Shown here in pieces: positions 7,010 to 11,711 of a DNA stretch of 11,711 nt. Position numbers and translations under genes: made by a program. The first letter of the stretch is position 1. Every line of letters begins with the position of its first letter. A model generated the notes under the pieces. It saw only the letters and a program-made list of their open reading frames with translations, was not told where the DNA came from and did no database searches. Source of the stretch: Syntrophomonadaceae bacterium (lineage in GTDB: Bacteria; Bacillota; Dethiobacteria; DTU022). The stretch is taken from assembly GCA_003553895.1 (NCBI GenBank), contig PWFM01000103.1, positions 1 to 11,711 of the forward strand, read 5' to 3'.

Positions 7010-7804
7010 GTGATTTCTTCTCCGTTGCTTGAGAAAACTCGTCGCATAAACAAAATCTTACAGAAAAGCGCAGGGCAGCGCGTCGATTTTAAGGATGTAG
7101 CAGAAGTCCTTAAAAATGTAATTCACGCCAATGTTTACATTGCCTCCAGGCAGGGTAAAATATTGGGCTGGTCCCTGGTGGACGAATTTGAGTGTGAATT
7201 GATGGTTGATAATGTGCTGCAGGAAGGGGTATTTCCCGAAGATTATAACCGGTTTTTGCTGAAAGAAGATGAGTCCAGGGTAAATTTAAGGCAAAAGTCT
7301 AACGACTGTGTTTTCCTGGATTCGGAAAGGTGCCTTTTTGCCAATAAGATTACTACAGTGATCCCCATTCTTGGTGGTGGCGAGCGGCTGGGCACTTTAC
7401 TGCTGGCCCGTTTTAACGAGCTGTTTGATGCTGAAGACCTGATTTTAGCCGAAACCGGGGCAACCGTTGTCGGTATGGAGATCCTGCGGTCCAAATCAGC
7501 CGAAGTTGAAGAGGAGGCCCGCAACAAGGCGGTTGTCCAGCTGGCAGTGGCAACGCTTTCCTACTCTGAATTGGAGGCAGTTGAGCATATCTTTGAAGAA
7601 CTCGGCGGCAATGAAGGCCTCCTGGTAGCCAGTAAAATTGCCGATCAACTGGGGATTACCCGCTCCGTAATTGTCAATGCTTTGCGCAAGTTTGAAAGCG
7701 CCGGGGTAATCGAGTCCCGCTCTCTGGGGATGAAAGGCACCTATATCAAGGTTCTGAACCCGTTCCTTCTGGATTACCTGCAAAAGAAGTCTAAACCTTA
7801 CTAA
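7010..7804 (+). CDS. codY: GTP/branched-chain amino acid-responsive global repressor CodY
   Basis: A complete 264-residue CodY from the GTG at 7010. An in-frame TTG at 7001 would add three residues but leaves no gap to the ribosome binding site. CodY represses nutrient-limitation genes in low-GC Firmicutes when branched-chain amino acids and, in many species, GTP are plentiful. The N-terminal GAF ligand domain (about 1-155) includes TVIPILGGGERLGTLLLARF (116-135) and ATVVGMEILRSKS (151-163). A linker helix follows, then the C-terminal winged helix, whose DNA-binding core is ASKIADQLGITRSVIVNAL (207-225), with SAGVIESRSLGMKGTYIKVL (230-249) essentially as in B. subtilis. Phe75-Pro76 match the pocket residues Phe71-Pro72, but Leu64 stands where B. 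subtilis has Arg61. It follows hslU by 34 bp, the conserved order, and ends at a strong terminator. The flagellar genes that follow codY in B. subtilis are absent. Confidence 0.97.
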   Translation: MISSPLLEKTRRINKILQKSAGQRVDFKDVAEVLKNVIHANVYIASRQGKILGWSLVDEFECELMVDNVLQEGVFPEDYNRFLLKEDESRVNLRQKSNDCVFLDSERCLFANKITTVIPILGGGERLGTLLLARFNELFDAEDLILAETGATVVGMEILRSKSAEVEEEARNKAVVQLAVATLSYSELEAVEHIFEELGGNEGLLVASKIADQLGITRSVIVNALRKFESAGVIESRSLGMKGTYIKVLNPFLLDYLQKKSKPY

Positions 7805-7828
7805 GGCCAAATATTGAGTGCTTGATTA

Positions 7829-7868
7829 AAAACAGGCAGCCCGGCTTAAAGGGCTGCCTGTTTTAATT
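7829..7868 (+). terminator. Strong intrinsic terminator after codY
   Basis: AAAACAGGCAGCCC (7829-7842) pairs perfectly with GGGCTGCCTGTTTT (7851-7864) across an 8-base loop, giving ten consecutive GC-rich pairs extended by four A-U pairs. The TTTTAATT run serves as the release tract. It starts 24 bases after the codY stop and closes the operon. The A run on the left arm could also allow termination of leftward transcription. Confidence 0.92.
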
Positions 7869-7978
7869 AACGGTACGCCCTGTTTTTTTGCGTGCCTGAA
7901 AAAGGATTTTTGTTTTTTTTGGGAAATATACTTTTAACACGTTTTTGCATTTATCATCCCTAAAACCATTTAATGGCC

Positions 7979-7984
7979 AGGAGG
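7979..7984 (+). promoter_or_regulatory. Strong ribosome binding site of the acyl-AMP ligase gene
   Basis: A perfect AGGAGG precedes two consecutive ATG codons, by 4 bases to 7989 and by 7 bases to 7992. Spacing slightly favours 7992, which would remove one Met; the choice makes no functional difference. Confidence 0.8.
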
Positions 7985-7988
7985 AGTA

Positions 7989-9767
7989 ATGATGATCAGA
8001 AGATTACAGGAAGAAACAAGCGAAACAATCCCGAACATAATTAGCGCCCCCGATGATTCTGTCGAGCATATTCCCTTGCTGACCCGGATCCGCCGGGCGG
8101 CCGAAGGCTCAAATACTATTACTTTTGTAGGCAGTGCTGCAGGTGATAACGAGGATGGCGATGTTACCCTGACCTGGAAGCAGCTGCATGAAGACGCATT
8201 ATCGATGGCAGCTTCCCTGCAGCAAAAAGGCATAAACCCGGGTGATCATATCGCCCTGCTCGGGCCGACTACCCGCAACCTGGTTACCGCAATTCAGGCT
8301 GTTTGGCTGGCCGGGGCCAGTGTTAGCATGCTGCCTATCCCGATGCGTTTCAGTTCCGTAGAAGAGTTTGCCAACCAGACCAGGACCTTGATGCGGCATG
8401 GTGATATCAGGATGCTGTTATTGGATCCCAACCTGGCGGCCTACCAGGAACCGCAGGAAGGCGATCCTCCCATAGTGCTCCTTAACGAACTCGAACCAGG
8501 CTCCGGCAAACCTACTGCCGAGGATTATCAGCCGGTTGCCGACGATCCCGAAAGACTGGCGGTTCTGCAGTTTACTTCCGGTTCTACCGCCGATCCAAAA
8601 GGGGTCATGCTGCCGCATAACATACTCAGCAATAATGTCAATGGCATGATTGAAGCGGCCAGGATAGTCAAAGATGACATCTTCGTTTCCTGGTTACCCC
8701 TTTATCATGACATGGGTTTAATCGGCCTTCTGACCGTTCCCATGGCCATCGGTTGTTCCCTGGTCTTGGCCGCGCCTCAGGATTTCCTGTCCCGCCCGGC
8801 AGATTGGATGCGCTGGCTTAACAACTATAGAGGCACTGTAACCTCAGGACCAAATTTCTCATGGGTGCTGGCCACCAGGGCTCTCCGCCGCATGATCGAT
8901 ACGGGGGAAATGCTCGATCTTTCACCGGTTAGAATTGCTCTTAACGGAGCAGAACCGGTCGATCCGGATGTGGTGGAAGCATTGATAGAAGCTTCCGGAC
9001 CGCACAAGTTTAAACCGGAAGCTATTTTTTGCGCCTTTGGTATGGCAGAACTATCTCTTGGAGGGACTTTCCCACCACCCTTGAGAGGTGTGGTGGTCGA
9101 TGCCGTGGATCGAGAAGCCCTGGAAACCGAACGTATTGCCAGACCATCTGATCCCCAGGATAAAGGCACAAGGCGATTTCCCCTTCTGGGCAACCCGATT
9201 CCGGGTCTGCAGATGCGGATCCGTGATGTTGAAACTGGTGAATTAAGGGGGATACGCGAAGTAGGCGAGCTTGAAATTAAAGGCACATCAGTAATGAGCG
9301 GTTATTACAAGCGCCCGGATTTAAATGAAACCCTCCTTAAAGATGGTTGGTTAAAGACAGGGGACCTGGCTTATTTTGTCCCCGGACCTGATAGCGGGCC
9401 GCCTGAGTTAATAATTTGCGGCAGGATGAAGGATGTAATCATCATTGCCGGCCGCAATATTTTCCCTGAGGATATTGAAAGAGCCGTGGGCAGCGTTGAA
9501 GGCGTCAGGGCCGGCAACGTGATCGCCTTCGGGGTGGAAGGAAGCAAGCGCAAGGAATCAATAGTCGTGGTGGCTGAGACCCGCGCCCATGAACCTGATG
9601 AGGTAAGAAAAGCGATCCGCCAGCAGGTAATCGGCCTGGTTGGTTATCCGCCAAGGGACATTGTTCTCGTTCAACCAGGAACCCTGCCTAAAACCAGTTC
9701 TGGCAAACTGCAAAGAAGCCTTTGCAGCAAGCAGTATCTGGGAGAAGATCTTAAATCCGTGCAGTAA
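7989..9767 (+). CDS. Fatty acyl-AMP ligase-like adenylating enzyme (FadD/FAAL family)
   Basis: A complete 592-residue ANL-superfamily adenylation enzyme. The family activates a carboxylic acid with ATP to acyl-AMP, then passes the acyl group to an acyl carrier protein (FAAL) or CoA. Core motifs in order: TSGSTADPKG (196-205, phosphate loop), WLPLYHDMGLIG (235-246, typical of FAALs), FGMAE (350-354), TGDL (457-460), IICGRMKDVIIIAGRN (475-490) and PKTSSGK (567-573, with Lys573 the likely adenylation lysine). Residues about 365-400 (VVVDAVDREALE and following) resemble the FAAL-specific insertion that disfavours CoA. No signal peptide or membrane segment is seen, so it is cytoplasmic. It lies between two terminators with no carrier protein, polyketide synthase or lipid gene beside it, so substrate and acceptor are unknown. 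The style resembles actinobacterial FadD proteins, and transfer is possible. A CoA ligase remains the main alternative. Confidence 0.85.
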   Translation: MMIRRLQEETSETIPNIISAPDDSVEHIPLLTRIRRAAEGSNTITFVGSAAGDNEDGDVTLTWKQLHEDALSMAASLQQKGINPGDHIALLGPTTRNLVTAIQAVWLAGASVSMLPIPMRFSSVEEFANQTRTLMRHGDIRMLLLDPNLAAYQEPQEGDPPIVLLNELEPGSGKPTAEDYQPVADDPERLAVLQFTSGSTADPKGVMLPHNILSNNVNGMIEAARIVKDDIFVSWLPLYHDMGLIGLLTVPMAIGCSLVLAAPQDFLSRPADWMRWLNNYRGTVTSGPNFSWVLATRALRRMIDTGEMLDLSPVRIALNGAEPVDPDVVEALIEASGPHKFKPEAIFCAFGMAELSLGGTFPPPLRGVVVDAVDREALETERIARPSDPQDKGTRRFPLLGNPIPGLQMRIRDVETGELRGIREVGELEIKGTSVMSGYYKRPDLNETLLKDGWLKTGDLAYFVPGPDSGPPELIICGRMKDVIIIAGRNIFPEDIERAVGSVEGVRAGNVIAFGVEGSKRKESIVVVAETRAHEPDEVRKAIRQQVIGLVGYPPRDIVLVQPGTLPKTSSGKLQRSLCSKQYLGEDLKSVQ

Positions 9768-9903
9768 AAGAGAAAAGGAGTCTAATATTCTTGAGAATTA
9801 GAAAAGTATTGTCGGCTGCCTGAGCTTTAAGGACCGGGTTATGGGAATAATGCCTGCAAAATATGCTCCAGAATAGCAAAGGCAAGGCTAATGATTGGAA
9901 CGA

Positions 9904-9956
9904 AGTGGGGAGTTGTCCTGGATGTTTAAATCCAAGGCAATCCCCACTATTTTTTT
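9904..9956 (+). terminator. Strong intrinsic terminator after the acyl-AMP ligase gene
   Basis: AGTGGGGA (9904-9911) pairs with TCCCCACT (9941-9948). The hairpin continues inward as TTG/CAA, CCT/AGG and GGAT/ATCC, interrupted by single unpaired bases at 9912, 9916 and 9934, to a 6-base loop. Seven T residues follow (9950-9956). It lies 137 bases after the ligase stop and 125 bases before the next gene, so it could end the ligase transcript or attenuate a leader of the downstream gene. Confidence 0.85.
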
Positions 9957-9960
9957 AAAA

Positions 9961-10007
9961 TCCCTCCTTTTCTTAAGATTAATGCCTGCTAAAAAAAGGA
10001 TATGGGA
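9961..10007 (+). repeat. Second hairpin in the leader of the rocB-like gene
   Basis: TCCC (9961-9964) and TCCTTTT (9965-9971) pair with AAAAGGA (9994-10000) and GGGA (10004-10007), with a 3-base bulge on the right arm and a 22-base loop. It follows the terminator immediately. Much of the stem is A-U and the loop is large, so stability is uncertain. A regulatory role is only a possibility. Confidence 0.3.
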
Positions 10008-10080
10008 AATAGACCTTGAATAAAGTAATGAACTTAACCTTAAACAACTTAATATTTTTATCTTTAGAGGATGGTTATTT

Positions 10081-11711
10081 ATGTCATTTTACAAGAAAGT
10101 GGAAACCATCACCTTAGATTTAGTAGAAACCCCGAGTATTAATAACACCCCTGGTGAAGCGGAACTGGCCGACAAGATTTTTGGCTACCTGAAAGAGCTG
10201 GACTACTTTAAAGCAAATCCCGGGCATTTGTTTACCCGTCAACTAGATAATGACCGGTTGGGCCGGAAAAATGTTTTTGCTCTAATACAGGGCCGCAGTT
10301 CCCATAAAAGCAACAAGGCTGTGATCCTGCACGGGCATGTAGATACTGTTGGTATCGATGATTATGGATCTTTGAAGGATTATGCTTTTCAGCCGTATGG
10401 ACTCGAGGAAAAACTGAAATCAATTGAACTTTCAGCCGAGGTCAGGGAAGACTTAAACAGCGGAGAGTGGCTTTTTGGCCGGGGCAGCAATGATATGAAA
10501 AGCGGACTGGCTTCTCATATGGCGGTACTTGAACATTATGCTGGAAAAGCAGAGCAACTGCAGGGTAACATATTATTCATTGCTACTCCGGTTGAAGAAA
10601 ACCAGCATACCGGTATTATGGAAGCTCTGGCTGTAATCGAAACCCTGCAAAAGGAGCATAATTTAAATTACATGGTGGCCATAAACAGTGATTATACTAC
10701 TACCATGTACCCGGGAGACGATTCAAAATATATTTACCTGGGGACGGCCGGAAAGCTCCTTCCGTGTTTTTATGTTCTGGGTAAAGAAACGCATGCCGGC
10801 CAAAGTTTTAACGGTTTTGATCCCAATCTTCTGGCAGCAGAACTGCTTAGAAAGATCAGCTCGAATGTTGACCTTTCTGATGGCTATAAAGATGAATATA
10901 CTCTGCCTCCGGTGTCTTTAAAATTAACCGACTTAAAACCAACCTACGATGTGCAGACAGCGCTGGCAACTTTTCTCTATTTCAATTATTTTACCTATAC
11001 CCTGAGCGTAGAAAAGGTGATAGAAACTTTACGAAACCTGGCCCTTGAAGCTTTTAACGATGTAATAGACTGTCTAGATTCCGAGTACAAGATCTTTTGT
11101 GAAAAAACCAGGCAGCATTATCACAAGTTGCCCTGGAAGCCGAAAATCTATACATATGAAGAGCTGTATAATGCAGCACTTAAAAAAGTTAACGAGGAAA
11201 CATTGAATAAAGAAATTGCAGAAATAGTATCCAGTGAAGTAGAAGCAGGCCAGGATCCTCGGGTAATCTGTAGATTAATTGTGGAAATGGTAGTTCATAC
11301 ACTGGACCTGAAAGGTCCGGCCCTGGTCTTGTTTTTAGCTCCCCCGTTTAACTCTAACAATACTCAGAGAGAAGATGTAGAGTCCGAAAAAGAGATCATT
11401 GAAACCCTTAAATCTGTATTGGACGAGTTTTCATCAAGCAGTGGTGAAGAATTTGTGATAAAGCATTACTTCCCGTTTACCTCAGACAGCAGTTATTTAA
11501 AAATTGACGACAGTTTCAACTCCATCGAAAAGTTAAAAACAAATTTCCCCGGATGGTCCTCGATTTACCCGGTCCCTCTGGAAACTGCAAAAAAACTGAA
11601 CATCCCGGCTTTAAATATTGGCACTTACGGGAAAGACGCCCATAAGTGGACAGAAAGAGTGCATAAGCATTATACGTTTTCAGTTTTGCCGGAATTAACC
11701 ATTCAGGTTAC
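10081..11711 (+). CDS. rocB: RocB-type M20-family metallopeptidase/deacylase (3' end outside window)
   Basis: The frame is open for 543 codons from ATG 10081 to the window edge without a stop. B. subtilis RocB has 566 residues, so only about the last 20 seem missing. The N-terminus (MSFYKKVETITLDLVETPSI), HGHVDTVG (84-91), LFGRGSNDMKSG (131-142), PVEEN (170-174), NSDYTT (202-207), ETHAGQSF (236-243) and YGKDAHKWTERV follow the RocB pattern. Expected dinuclear-metal and catalytic residues are His86, Asp88, Asp138, Glu172, Glu173, Asp204 and His521. RocB is encoded with arginine-catabolism genes in Bacillus, but its exact reaction is not well established; hydrolysis of an amide or N-acyl bond is the family expectation. 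AGAGG (10066-10070) lies 10 bases before the ATG. The gene looks more A/T-rich than its left neighbour. No other arginine gene is visible, so the roc assignment rests on sequence alone. Confidence 0.85.
   Translation, partial: MSFYKKVETITLDLVETPSINNTPGEAELADKIFGYLKELDYFKANPGHLFTRQLDNDRLGRKNVFALIQGRSSHKSNKAVILHGHVDTVGIDDYGSLKDYAFQPYGLEEKLKSIELSAEVREDLNSGEWLFGRGSNDMKSGLASHMAVLEHYAGKAEQLQGNILFIATPVEENQHTGIMEALAVIETLQKEHNLNYMVAINSDYTTTMYPGDDSKYIYLGTAGKLLPCFYVLGKETHAGQSFNGFDPNLLAAELLRKISSNVDLSDGYKDEYTLPPVSLKLTDLKPTYDVQTALATFLYFNYFTYTLSVEKVIETLRNLALEAFNDVIDCLDSEYKIFCEKTRQHYHKLPWKPKIYTYEELYNAALKKVNEETLNKEIAEIVSSEVEAGQDPRVICRLIVEMVVHTLDLKGPALVLFLAPPFNSNNTQREDVESEKEIIETLKSVLDEFSSSSGEEFVIKHYFPFTSDSSYLKIDDSFNSIEKLKTNFPGWSSIYPVPLETAKKLNIPALNIGTYGKDAHKWTERVHKHYTFSVLPELTIQV

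Larger units (their letters stand above)
9768..10080 (+). other. Non-coding gap between the acyl-AMP ligase and rocB-like genes
   Basis: These 313 bases hold no convincing gene on either strand. From the left they contain an isolated Shine-Dalgarno-like AAAAGGAG (9773-9780) followed only by a ten-codon TTG frame (9791-9823), the terminator hairpin at 9904-9956, a second looser hairpin at 9961-10007, and AT-rich DNA leading to the next ribosome binding site (AGAGG, 10066-10070). No T-box, tRNA or known riboswitch core was recognised. Confidence 0.6.

Noticed and set aside
7871..7896. Stem GGTACGC/GCGTGCC with an 11-base T-rich loop after the codY terminator
   Set aside because: It has only seven pairs including one G-U and no T tract after it, and a much better terminator lies just upstream.
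7927..7932. TATACT as a -10 box for the acyl-AMP ligase gene
   Set aside because: No -35-like hexamer is found 16-18 bases upstream, so it does not stand as a promoter.
8825..9286. Antisense open frame of 153 codons inside the acyl-AMP ligase gene
   Set aside because: It is a shadow of conserved coding sequence, Ser/Pro-rich and without any family features.
10003..10020. Sigma-54-type promoter before the rocB-like gene, as used by Bacillus roc operons
   Set aside because: TGGGAA and TTGAA are present, but their spacing is two bases too long and the essential GC dinucleotide is missing.
10071..10142. Out-of-frame 23-codon ATG frame overlapping the start of the rocB-like gene
   Set aside because: Its ATG touches the ribosome binding site with no spacing, and the peptide has no features.
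1..11711. CRISPR arrays, rRNA, tRNA genes and insertion sequences
   Set aside because: No regularly spaced repeats, tRNA cloverleaf, rRNA segment, transposase or terminal inverted repeats were seen on reading both strands.

Overview
The window reads as ordinary chromosome from a member of the Firmicutes (Bacillota), most likely a Clostridia-type lineage of intermediate GC. The main reasons are a genuine codY gene and the gene order topA-xerC-hslV-hslU-codY, which is a Firmicutes signature. Shine-Dalgarno sites are strong, GTG starts occur, and all genes lie on the + strand. I cannot name a genus.

Layout: (1) bases 1-585 hold the 3' end of a citramalate synthase gene (cimA; isoleucine precursor synthesis), followed by two candidate terminators. 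(2) dprA (718-1818) and topA (1891-3981) encode a single-strand DNA binding/RecA-loading protein and DNA topoisomerase I. (3) After a 97-bp regulatory-looking gap come xerC, hslV, hslU and codY (4079-7804). They are tightly packed and are probably one operon for chromosome dimer resolution, ATP-dependent proteolysis and global nutrient control, with a candidate extra promoter just before codY. A strong terminator closes it at about 7829-7868. (4) A stand-alone fatty acyl-AMP ligase-like gene (7989-9767) sits between two terminators and is probably monocistronic. (5) After a 313-bp gap with two hairpins, a RocB-type M20 metallopeptidase/deacylase gene (10081 onward) runs off the right edge, lacking only about its last 20 codons by comparison with the family.

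How the parts relate: the cimA product feeds isoleucine synthesis, and CodY classically senses branched-chain amino acids and GTP, so both ends of the first 8 kb touch branched-chain amino acid metabolism. dprA, topA and xerC all act on DNA topology or recombination. The acyl-AMP ligase and the RocB-like gene have no visible metabolic partner inside the window.

I did not find a convincing undescribed system. The points most worth checking are: the absence of trmFO from its usual place between topA and xerC; a CodY ligand pocket lacking the Arg of the Bacillus protein; CodY-box-like sites near xerC and codY; the orphan acyl-AMP ligase; and the hairpin-rich leader before the RocB-like gene. All motif and pairing statements come from reading by eye, without database searches or folding calculations.
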